This document shows positions 1 through 5,345 of a DNA stretch of 5,728 nucleotides, in pieces. The stretch covers positions 1 through 5,728 of the forward strand of contig CALDHJ010000170.1 in assembly GCA_937941555.1 (NCBI GenBank). Direction: 5' to 3'. The position numbers and the translations under genes were made by a program. The notes beneath the pieces were generated by a model. It was not told the DNA's origin. It made no database searches and saw only the letters and a program-made list of their open reading frames with translations. The DNA comes from an uncultured Granulosicoccaceae bacterium (GTDB lineage Bacteria; Pseudomonadota; Gammaproteobacteria; CALCKW01). The first letter of the stretch is position 1. The number at the start of each line of letters is the position of its first letter.

Positions 1-626
1 GGTCGGGTCGCTGCAACGAGGACACGCCGACCGCACCCATAAACCCCTACGGCATGTCCAAGCTGATGAGCGAAGTGATGCTGCGGGATCTCGACGCAGT
101 GTCCGACATGAACCACGTGATTCTCCGCTATTTCAACGTCGCAGGTTCGGACCCGGACGGCGAAATCGGTCAGAGCACCGAGAAGGCGACCTTGTTGGTG
201 AAAGTGGCTGCGGAACACGCTGTGGGCAAGCGCGACCAGGTCTACATCTTCGGAACCGACTACCCCACCGAAGACGGCACAGGGATCCGCGACTACATCC
301 ATGTATCAGATCTGGCAGAAGCCCACATCAGCGCGCTGCGCTATCTGCGTGGTGGTGGTGCAAGTGTCACCCTCAACTGCGGATACGGCAGTGGATTCAG
401 CGTGCGCCAGGTGCTTGATGCCGTCCAGGCACAAGTCAATCACGAACTTACAATCGTTGAGAAACCGCGGCGCGCGGGTGATCCGCCAGAGCTGGTCGCC
501 GATGTCGCGCGGATTCACAACACCTTGGACTGGCAGCCTCGATACAACGACATCGAGACCATCGTGCGCACCTCCATCGAATGGGAGCGCCGCCTGCTCA
601 AGGACGATTTCCGCAAGCGCGCCTAG
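1..626 (+). CDS. galE: UDP-glucose 4-epimerase, 5'-truncated by the window edge
   Basis: GalE interconverts UDP-glucose and UDP-galactose in the cytoplasm with bound NAD, feeding surface polysaccharide and Leloir metabolism. The visible part begins just before the catalytic YxxxK of the short-chain dehydrogenase fold: NPYGMSK, Tyr at nt 48-50 and Lys four codons on. Then come LRYFNVAGSDPDG (about nt 123-161), the substrate-binding EDGTGIRDYIHVSDLAEAH (about nt 270-326) and the late AGDPPELVADVARI segment. All match the family in order and spacing, and the stop is TAG at 624-626. The N-terminal Rossmann half (GxxGxxG) lies outside the window. Met at 54 follows the catalytic Tyr, so it is not the start. 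The first 15 bases fit GalE better in a different frame (GRVAA), suggesting a one-base deletion near nt 13-17. The gene converges on the kinase gene. A related NAD-dependent sugar epimerase is possible, but GalE is much the best fit. Confidence 0.88.
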   Translation, partial: SGRCNEDTPTAPINPYGMSKLMSEVMLRDLDAVSDMNHVILRYFNVAGSDPDGEIGQSTEKATLLVKVAAEHAVGKRDQVYIFGTDYPTEDGTGIRDYIHVSDLAEAHISALRYLRGGGASVTLNCGYGSGFSVRQVLDAVQAQVNHELTIVEKPRRAGDPPELVADVARIHNTLDWQPRYNDIETIVRTSIEWERRLLKDDFRKRA

Positions 627-644
627 GAAGCCTCCGATCAAGCC

Positions 645-659
645 CAGAGCAGCACTCTG
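645..659. terminator. weak hairpin in the galE/kinase convergent gap
   Basis: CAGAG, loop CAGCA, CTCTG forms a 5-bp stem 18 bases past the galE stop. An overlapping alternative is AGCAG-CACT-CTGCT at 648-661. No T-run follows, so it does not look like a strong intrinsic terminator. It is listed because it is one of two dyads in the 126-bp gap between the convergent genes. Confidence 0.2.
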
Positions 660-731
660 CTGTGTTGCAGCCGGCGAATTGCGCTTACAAAGGACTTGAT
701 AGAACGCTCCCTGCTCAACCGTGGGATTTCG

Positions 732-750
732 CCAGACCCGCCGGTTCTGG
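732..750 (-). terminator. possible terminator hairpin after the kinase gene
   Basis: CCAGACCC, loop GCC, GGTTCTGG is an 8-bp stem with one mismatch, two bases beyond the kinase stop codon on the minus strand. The position suits a terminator for the mpl-kinase transcript. The sequence after it on that strand (CGAAATCCC) has no U-tract, so any termination would have to be weak or factor-assisted. Confidence 0.3.
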
Positions 751-752
751 TG

Positions 753-2141
753 CTAGACGCAAACGTCCGGTTCGAGCAGGTCGCGACGGCTAAGACGGTC
801 TGAGAGACGACCCGCGAACGCCCGATAGAGCCCCACCTGAACAGACGGCGGAGCGGTATAAAAAAAGTCGGCTCGCAGCCGGTAGGCAAAGACCTCCGTG
901 AGCGCCACCGTAGACTCGGGGCTTGGCGTATCAGACACAAAGCCGTGTTCACCCACACTGTCGCCCTGCCCCAGCACGGCAACGGCACTGTCGTCGCGTT
1001 CGATCTGCGCAAGCCCGTCCGCAATCAAGTACAGCACACGCTCGCGGCTGCCTTGTGACACCAGCAGATCACCGCGTAGAAATTTGACCGGACTACTGCC
1101 CCGCAACAACTCGGCGAGGTCGAACTCGCTGAAACTGCCGAACACCGGATGGCGCTGCAACAAGCGCTGCATATCAGACAGCTGTCGTCGACCGCCGTGC
1201 ACGAGTTCTTCTATCACTGCCCGCAGCGCGGACGCCATATCCGCACCGGACTGGAAGCGCCGCTCGGGGCGCTTCTCGAGAGCCCGCTGCAGCAGCTGGG
1301 CCAGGCTTTCCGGCAAATGGGGTGCCGCCTCCCTGAGGTGAGGAGGCGGATCGCGCAGCACTTGTGCAAACAGCTCGCGCACTTTCTTCGCCGCATAGAG
1401 GCGCTGCCCGGTGAGCATTTCGTACATCACCGTGGCGAGCGAGTAGAAGTCAGTCGCCGGCCCGAGCTGGTCGCCACGGATTTGTTCGGGCGACATGTAA
1501 TTCGGGGTGCCCAGAGATGCCTTTCGACCCTCGGCAACGCTCTGATCCCTGGCCAGCGCAATGCCAAAGTCGAGCAACTTCGCCTCACCGTTCTCATCGA
1601 GCATGATGTTCGACGGTTTGACGTCCCGGTGAATGAAGCCCTGGCTGTGAAGGTAGTCGAGTGTTTCGCAACACTGGACCATGATCTCGAGCACGCGTCG
1701 TGGCGGCAAGAGCACTTTTCCCTTGCCGTGTACTTTGAGCGTGACGCCCTCGACGAGCTCCATGACAAGGTAGTTGTGATCATCGGTCGACCCCACATCG
1801 TAGAGCGCTACGATGCCCGGGTGCGAGAGATGGGAGGCCGCCGCGGCTTCTGTCAGAAAGGCACGGTAGTGTGCCGGTTTGCGCGCAGGGTTCGGTTCTG
1901 TCGCGCCGGTGATATCCAGATTCTCGCGTTCCGAGCCAAGATCTCGTGACGACAATTTGAGTGCGACAGCCCGATCACGCTTTTCATCGTGTGCACGGTA
2001 TACCGTGCCACAGGTCCCACGACCGAGCACTTCCGAGATCCGGTAGTGGTCGATGCGGTCTGGCACAGGTTGCTCTGGTTTTGGGGCGCCGGTTGCCACC
2101 GCGTCCGCCTCGTGCGACAAGCGTAGGGATGATGGATTCAC
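753..2141 (-). CDS. Ser/Thr protein kinase fused to a C-terminal cNMP-binding-like domain
   Basis: This is a 462-residue, Hanks-type protein kinase with no signal peptide or membrane helix, so probably cytoplasmic. The kinase domain spans about 31-315: Gly-rich loop LGRGTCGTVY (39-48), Lys62 in AVALKL, helix C Glu98, catalytic HRDVKPSN (171-178), DFG (191-193), GTPNYMSPEQ (211-220) and the DFYSLA Asp231. The core catalytic residues are present, so it should be active. After a linker, residues about 321-455 look like a CRP-type cyclic-nucleotide fold: HPVFGSFSEFDLAELL, then FLRGDLLVSQGSRERVLYLIADG and a phosphate cassette GEHGF (397-401). The usual cassette Arg is replaced by Glu409. The stretch from Lys62 to Glu98 is longer than usual. 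The start is GTG at 2139-2141 with no clear Shine-Dalgarno; GTG at 2097-2099, preceded by GAGG, is an alternative that leaves both domains intact. It lies 29 bp downstream of mpl on the same strand, probably cotranscribed. Substrate and ligand are unknown. Confidence 0.9.
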   Translation of the reverse strand: MNPSSLRLSHEADAVATGAPKPEQPVPDRIDHYRISEVLGRGTCGTVYRAHDEKRDRAVALKLSSRDLGSERENLDITGATEPNPARKPAHYRAFLTEAAAASHLSHPGIVALYDVGSTDDHNYLVMELVEGVTLKVHGKGKVLLPPRRVLEIMVQCCETLDYLHSQGFIHRDVKPSNIMLDENGEAKLLDFGIALARDQSVAEGRKASLGTPNYMSPEQIRGDQLGPATDFYSLATVMYEMLTGQRLYAAKKVRELFAQVLRDPPPHLREAAPHLPESLAQLLQRALEKRPERRFQSGADMASALRAVIEELVHGGRRQLSDMQRLLQRHPVFGSFSEFDLAELLRGSSPVKFLRGDLLVSQGSRERVLYLIADGLAQIERDDSAVAVLGQGDSVGEHGFVSDTPSPESTVALTEVFAYRLRADFFYTAPPSVQVGLYRAFAGRLSDRLSRRDLLEPDVCV

Positions 2142-2170
2142 TATAGCAAAGGCCTGAAAAGCTACCGGGA

Positions 2171-3505
2171 TCAGTGAGCGGAGAGTGCGTCCAAAATCTG
2201 ACGCGGTGCGTCATCGAAGCTTCCGTTTGACATGCAGACAATACAATCGCTTTCGCGTGCCTCGTTGCTGAGAGTGCGAACCAGGTCACACACCGATTTC
2301 ACTTTTGAATCAGTCCCAGCCAACGCATCCGAACCGGGTGGATCGTGAGGCGCGTAGTGCACGACAAAATGGGCAGCCTGCAGTGCTTCGGGCAAACCGG
2401 CCGTGTGGACCCCAGCACGCATGCTGTTGGAGCGCAGCTCGAGCGCGACCAACAACCTCGACTCGGGGTGCCGATCGCGCAAAGCTTGCAGGGTTGCGGC
2501 GATCGCAGTGGGGTGGTGCGCGAAATCATCGTAGAGTGCGACACCACGCGGCGAGCCCAGCCATTCGAGGCGCCTGCGGGGCGGTTTGAATGACGCGACA
2601 CTCTTGAGACTCTCGGCCGCTGGTAACCCGATGTGCTCCGCAGCTGCCACCGCAGCCAATGCGTTGAGGCGGTTGTGCACTCCATCGGACACCCACCCCG
2701 CTGGAGGCGTCGGTGACAGCGACGGCCCACTCAACTGCAGTGTGTCGTTCAGTCGCCAATCGCCATTACGACCGAATCCCGTGGTCGCAGACCAGCAGCC
2801 GCGTGCGAGCACACGACTGATCGACTCACTGTCAGCGTTGAACACCACGCGACCCGCCGACGGTACACACCGCATGAGGTGGTGAAACTGCGTCTCGATG
2901 GCATTGAGATCCGCGAAAATGTCTGCGTGGTCGAACTCGAGGTTATTGAGTATCAGAGTCGACGGGCGGTAGTGAACGAACTTCGAGCGCTTGTCGAAAA
3001 ACGCAGTGTCATATTCGTCAGCTTCGACCACAAAATACGGTTCTTTGCCAAGCCTCGCCGAGACGCTGAAGTTTCCGGGGACCCCACCGATCAGGTAACC
3101 CGGGGCCAACCCTGCGCTTTCGAGGATGTGGGCCAGGAGACTGGCCGTGGTCGTCTTGCCATGTGTGCCCGCGACTGCGAGCACATGCCGGCCTCGCAGC
3201 ACCACATCACCGAGCCACTGTGCGCCTGAGGTGTAGGGCAGTCCGGCGTCGAGCAGGGCCTCTACCTCCGGGTTACCTCGGGAGACGGCATTGCCCACGA
3301 TCACGAGGTCTGGGCGAGAATCGAGATTGGATGCCGCAAACCCTTCGAAAATCTCGAGTCCGATTTCAGCAAGCTGCTCGCTCATCGGAGGATAGAAGGC
3401 CTTGTCGGAACCCGAGACTCGATATCCCATTTCCGTCGCCAGCCGGGCCACCCCCCCCATGAAGGTGCCGCAGACGCCAATGATATGAATGTGCTGCAAA
3501 GCCAC
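2171..3505 (-). CDS. mpl: UDP-N-acetylmuramate:L-alanyl-gamma-D-glutamyl-meso-diaminopimelate ligase
   Basis: Mpl ligates the recycled murein tripeptide L-Ala-D-Glu-mDAP to UDP-MurNAc with ATP in the cytoplasm, bypassing MurC, MurD and MurE. With the GTG start it has 444 residues, near the family's usual 450. Visible motifs are the N-terminal HIIGVCGTFMGG (6-18), GSD (32-34), P-loop GTHGKTTT (113-120), EADEYDTAFFDKRSKF (161-176), NNLEFDHADIF (187-197), HNRLNALAA (277-285), YDDFAHHPTA (325-334), ELRSNSMRAGVH (356-367) and MSNGSFDD (425-432). EYDTAFFDKRSKF and DDFAHHPTA separate Mpl from MurC. The reading frame is open to a GTG at 3622, but homology begins only at residue 5, so GTG at 3503-3505 or TTG at 3497-3499 is preferred. 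That GTG overlaps the TAG of a doubtful upstream 65-codon ORF. An eight-G run lies at codons 16-19. It is followed 29 bp later by the kinase. Confidence 0.95.
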   Translation of the reverse strand: MALQHIHIIGVCGTFMGGVARLATEMGYRVSGSDKAFYPPMSEQLAEIGLEIFEGFAASNLDSRPDLVIVGNAVSRGNPEVEALLDAGLPYTSGAQWLGDVVLRGRHVLAVAGTHGKTTTASLLAHILESAGLAPGYLIGGVPGNFSVSARLGKEPYFVVEADEYDTAFFDKRSKFVHYRPSTLILNNLEFDHADIFADLNAIETQFHHLMRCVPSAGRVVFNADSESISRVLARGCWSATTGFGRNGDWRLNDTLQLSGPSLSPTPPAGWVSDGVHNRLNALAAVAAAEHIGLPAAESLKSVASFKPPRRRLEWLGSPRGVALYDDFAHHPTAIAATLQALRDRHPESRLLVALELRSNSMRAGVHTAGLPEALQAAHFVVHYAPHDPPGSDALAGTDSKVKSVCDLVRTLSNEARESDCIVCMSNGSFDDAPRQILDALSAH

Positions 3506-3702
3506 TAACCCGCCGCCCGCATGCTGGAGGCGAACAAGATGCTGTTGCGCATCACCTGACCAACGGGACAATTGGTGCGGGAAACAGCATGCATACGCGT
3601 CGATTTCAAAGAGACTGCACACGCCAATGTTCTTGCAAAGGTCCCGTCGCCCAAGGGCGAGTCATGCACCGTCGAGCGCCGACATGGCCTGCCAGTCTTC
3701 AT
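3505..3702 (-). CDS. doubtful 65-codon ORF between the membrane-protein gene and mpl
   Basis: The ATG overlaps the preceding gene's TGA (ATGA, 3699-3702), and the TAG shares one base with the mpl GTG start (TAGTG, 3503-3507). This exact tiling is what translationally coupled operon genes show and is the main argument for it. The product has 65 residues with five Cys, and no domain, signal peptide or membrane segment that I recognise. The only Shine-Dalgarno-like bases (GGCGG) abut the ATG, which is too close for normal initiation, though coupling could compensate. Third-position GC is about 69%, which does not decide the matter. It may simply be a 193-bp untranslated spacer; apart from this ORF I see no other feature in that spacer. 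Confidence 0.25.
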   Translation of the reverse strand: MKTGRPCRRSTVHDSPLGDGTFARTLACAVSLKSTRMHAVSRTNCPVGQVMRNSILFASSMRAAG

Positions 3703-4208
3703 CCGCCAAACACCAGATCAAAGGCCACAAAAGCGACAAACAGATAGCCAATGGCGAGCGTGATGGACAGGCCGCGAGAAGTCTCGAGCGTCAGCCGGAG
3801 AATATGGGCTTGCACAGCCACCAGCCACACCATCAACAGCAACCACGGCAACAGATAACCACCACCGGGCTCCACGCCTTCGGGCAGTTGACCGATTCGC
3901 CACATCAGCGGCAAAGCGGCGAGGTTCACGATGGCACCACTGCCACACACCGCGGAAAAAGCTTGCGTGAATCGCTCCGGACATCTGAAGGCAGCGAGCG
4001 TGCCGGCAAGCAGAACGCCGTTCAGGGTGATATCGAGCACGCTGCGACTGAATGACAGCGAGACCGAACTGCCAAAGCTGCCAACCACAACGTAAACACT
4101 CATTGCAAACACCACCGCGAGGCACACGGCGAAGGGCCCGGGCGGCAGATCAGCGGGCGAATCACGCAACAGCGCCACACCGAGATACTGACGAAGCAAG
4201 TGGCTCAT
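3699..4208 (-). CDS. conserved-looking inner-membrane protein of unknown function
   Basis: I do not recognise a named family. The 169-residue product has about five hydrophobic segments, near 25-45, 56-74, 84-102, 118-138 and 146-167, with short polar loops, so it should sit in the cytoplasmic membrane. Possible family-defining patches are the N-terminal [13 protein letters not shown] (13-25), the polar [15 protein letters not shown] (78-92) and the [15 protein letters not shown] stretch (132-146), which places His and charged residues in or beside a helix. The C-terminus ends in FDLVFGG. The ATG at 4206-4208 has GGAG ten bases upstream, which supports this start. It is the first gene of the leftward series and probably shares a transcript with mpl, so a role at the envelope is conceivable but unproven. 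It is divergent from rnt across a 77-bp gap. Confidence 0.75.
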   Translation of the reverse strand: MSHLLRQYLGVALLRDSPADLPPGPFAVCLAVVFAMSVYVVVGSFGSSVSLSFSRSVLDITLNGVLLAGTLAAFRCPERFTQAFSAVCGSGAIVNLAALPLMWRIGQLPEGVEPGGGYLLPWLLLMVWLVAVQAHILRLTLETSRGLSITLAIGYLFVAFVAFDLVFGG

Positions 4209-4234
4209 CCGAACGCGGCTCCAGACAACAGAGG

Positions 4235-4243
4235 TGCTATGCT
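4235..4243 (+). promoter_or_regulatory. possible extended -10 promoter element for rnt
   Basis: TGCTATGCT has the TG-N-TATnnT layout of an extended -10 box, about 43 bases before the rnt ATG at 4286. No good -35 hexamer lies 16-18 bp upstream. A start site near 4250 would give a leader of about 36 bases. The same bases can instead be read as the ATG of a short leader peptide (4239-4289), and both roles cannot hold for one transcript. It sits in the divergent gap between rnt and the membrane-protein gene. Confidence 0.35.
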
Positions 4244-4289
4244 TGCGCCCCGCTCAACACCGGTTCCCGGGCCGCTCACCTGTCCATGA
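4239..4289 (+). CDS. possible 16-residue leader peptide upstream of rnt
   Basis: The ORF reads [16 protein letters not shown] followed by TGA. It has a good Shine-Dalgarno (AGAGGT, three bases before the ATG, somewhat close), and its stop overlaps the rnt ATG as ATGA. Five of sixteen residues are proline. The preferred rnt start has no visible Shine-Dalgarno of its own, so coupling to this small ORF would explain how rnt is initiated. Against it, the ATG falls inside a possible -10 box, and a 16-codon ORF can arise by chance. Confidence 0.3.
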   Translation: MLAPRSTPVPGPLTCP

Positions 4290-4918
4290 CTGATCCGTAT
4301 TGCCCGGGCGAACCGTGCACAATGGCCAACCGATTTCGCGGCTTTCTGCCGGTGGTGGTCGATGTTGAAACCGGCGGTTTCGACTCCAAACGCGATGCGC
4401 TGCTTGAGATTGCAGCGGTTGTCATTGATCTGGATGAGCACGGCTTGCTGGTCCCAGGCGCCTACGTGTCGACCCACGTCACACCGTTCGAAGGCGCAAA
4501 CATCGACCCGGCGTCGCTCGCTGTAAACGGCATTGATCCCTGGCATCCATTGCGCGCGGCACGCACCGAACAGGATGCGCTGGGCTACATATTCAAACCG
4601 GTTCGCGAAGCGGTAAAGGCCGCGGGCTGCAGCCGCGCCATTCTGGTCGGGCACAATGCCGCGTTCGATCAGGGCTTTCTCAACGCCACGCTCGAACGCA
4701 CCGGCATCAAGCGTAACCCGTTTCACCCGTTCAGCCATTTCGACACCGTGAGTCTCGCCGGCCTGGCGTACGGCCAGACGGTGCTCGCCCGCGCCGTTCG
4801 CGCGGCTGGCATCGACTGGGACAACGACGAGGCACACTCGGCGTTGTACGACACGCAGAAAACGGCCGAGCTGTTCTGCAACATCATTAACGCGTGGGAG
4901 ACCGCGCACCGGCGCTAG
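4286..4918 (+). CDS. rnt: ribonuclease T
   Basis: RNase T is a DEDDh 3'-5' exoribonuclease that trims the 3' ends of tRNA, 5S and 23S rRNA and other small RNAs, acting as a dimer. From the ATG at 4286 the product has 210 residues (E. coli about 215). Catalytic acids are Asp26 and Glu28 in VVDVETGGF, Asp128 in [10 protein letters not shown], and His184 and Asp189 in AHSALYDTQ. All are offset by three from the E. coli positions I recall, so there are no internal gaps. RNase T-specific stretches include [25 protein letters not shown] and [14 protein letters not shown] second ATG at 4322 would leave 198 residues and still keep the core, but 4286 matches the family's N-terminal length better. Neither has a clear Shine-Dalgarno; the 4286 ATG overlaps the stop of a short leader ORF. 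The stop lies 4 bp from that of convergent grxD. Confidence 0.96.
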   Translation: MTDPYCPGEPCTMANRFRGFLPVVVDVETGGFDSKRDALLEIAAVVIDLDEHGLLVPGAYVSTHVTPFEGANIDPASLAVNGIDPWHPLRAARTEQDALGYIFKPVREAVKAAGCSRAILVGHNAAFDQGFLNATLERTGIKRNPFHPFSHFDTVSLAGLAYGQTVLARAVRAAGIDWDNDEAHSALYDTQKTAELFCNIINAWETAHRR

Positions 4919-4922
4919 CGCG

Positions 4923-5246
4923 TCAAGCGGCTTTGTCCACGGTTTCCTGCACCAGCGCCTTGAGCTCGCCTGAGGCGTGCATCTCGAGCGTGATATCGCA
5001 CCCGCCGATCAATTCGCCGCCGATGTACACCTGCGGGAATGTTGGCCAGTCGGCAAACCGGGGCAGATTCTCGAAAATCTCGGGATCCGCGATGACGTTG
5101 ACGTAGGCAAATTCGCCCTCGCACTGTTTCAACGCGTCGACCGTGCGCGATGAGAAGCCACACATCGGCATACCCGGCGTGCCTTTCATGTAGATGATAA
5201 CGGGGTTCGATTCGACCTGGTCTTTGATTTTTTCAAGCACGTCCAT
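4923..5246 (-). CDS. grxD: monothiol glutaredoxin, GrxD/Grx4 type
   Basis: This 107-residue protein has the single-cysteine CGFS active site (Cys29-Ser32) that marks monothiol glutaredoxins. These bind a [2Fe-2S] cluster with glutathione, often with a BolA partner, and take part in Fe-S cluster delivery rather than general disulfide reduction. Other family marks are YMKGTP (19-24), with the glutathione-contact Lys21, WPTFPQVYIGGELIGG (67-82) with the cis-Pro71, and GGCD (81-84). It lacks an N-terminal thioredoxin domain and so is the short bacterial form; E. coli GrxD is about 115 residues. The ATG at 5244-5246 is preceded by a purine-rich GAGAGA five bases upstream. It lies 99 bp downstream of asnO on the same strand and is convergent with rnt. 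Confidence 0.95.
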   Translation of the reverse strand: MDVLEKIKDQVESNPVIIYMKGTPGMPMCGFSSRTVDALKQCEGEFAYVNVIADPEIFENLPRFADWPTFPQVYIGGELIGGCDITLEMHASGELKALVQETVDKAA

Positions 5247-5262
5247 TTTGATCTCTCTGCTC

Positions 5263-5330
5263 CGCGCTCACAGGCGCGTGTGGTGTAACCGATTCTGGTG
5301 TAGTGGCGCCCGCATCGCGCGCACAGCGCG
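5263..5330. repeat. two near-identical hairpins in the asnO-grxD gap
   Basis: On the plus strand CGCGC-TCACAG-GCGCG (5263-5278) and CGCGC-GCACA-GCGCG (5316-5330) are 5-bp GC stems with the same CACAG core, 53 bases apart. The first lies in the grxD leader, about 17 bases before its ATG. The second lies 16 bases beyond the asnO stop. Neither is followed by a U-run on the minus strand. They might shape the leader or protect transcript ends, or be GC-rich chance. Confidence 0.35.
5281..5302. repeat. short direct repeat TGGTGTA upstream of grxD
   Basis: TGGTGTA occurs at 5281-5287 and 5296-5302 with a 15-bp period; on the minus strand it reads TACACCA twice. It lies between the two CGCGC hairpins, 35-56 bases before the grxD ATG, where a promoter or regulator site could be. 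No clear -35/-10 pair is visible. Confidence 0.25.
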
Positions 5331-5345
5331 TTTCGGCCAGTAGCG

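Noticed and set aside
1149..1949. Long plus-strand open frame (266 codons) antisense to the kinase gene
   Set aside because: The minus strand encodes an unmistakable kinase with all motifs. The antisense frame has no recognisable domain and is an expected product of GC-rich codon bias.
2171..3505. Reading the ligase as MurC
   Set aside because: EYDTAFFDKRSKF and YDDFAHHPTA are Mpl signatures, and there is no surrounding mur/fts division cluster.
3506..3622. N-terminal extension of mpl from the GTG at 3622
   Set aside because: The extra 39 residues have no similarity to Mpl, whose homology starts at HIIGVCGT. The shorter start gives the normal family length.
3489..4055. Plus-strand open frame (188 codons) across the mpl/membrane-gene region
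   Set aside because: The product is low-complexity, rich in His, Gln and Arg, and lies antisense to a well-formed membrane protein with a good ribosome site.
4052..4285. N-terminal extension of rnt upstream of 4286
   Set aside because: It would overlap the divergent membrane-protein gene and add about 78 residues absent from RNase T. Catalytic residue spacing matches the ATG at 4286.
4205..4909. Minus-strand open frame (234 codons) antisense to rnt
   Set aside because: It mirrors the RNase T coding region, which carries all five catalytic residues. The antisense product is Arg/Ala/Val-rich with no domain.
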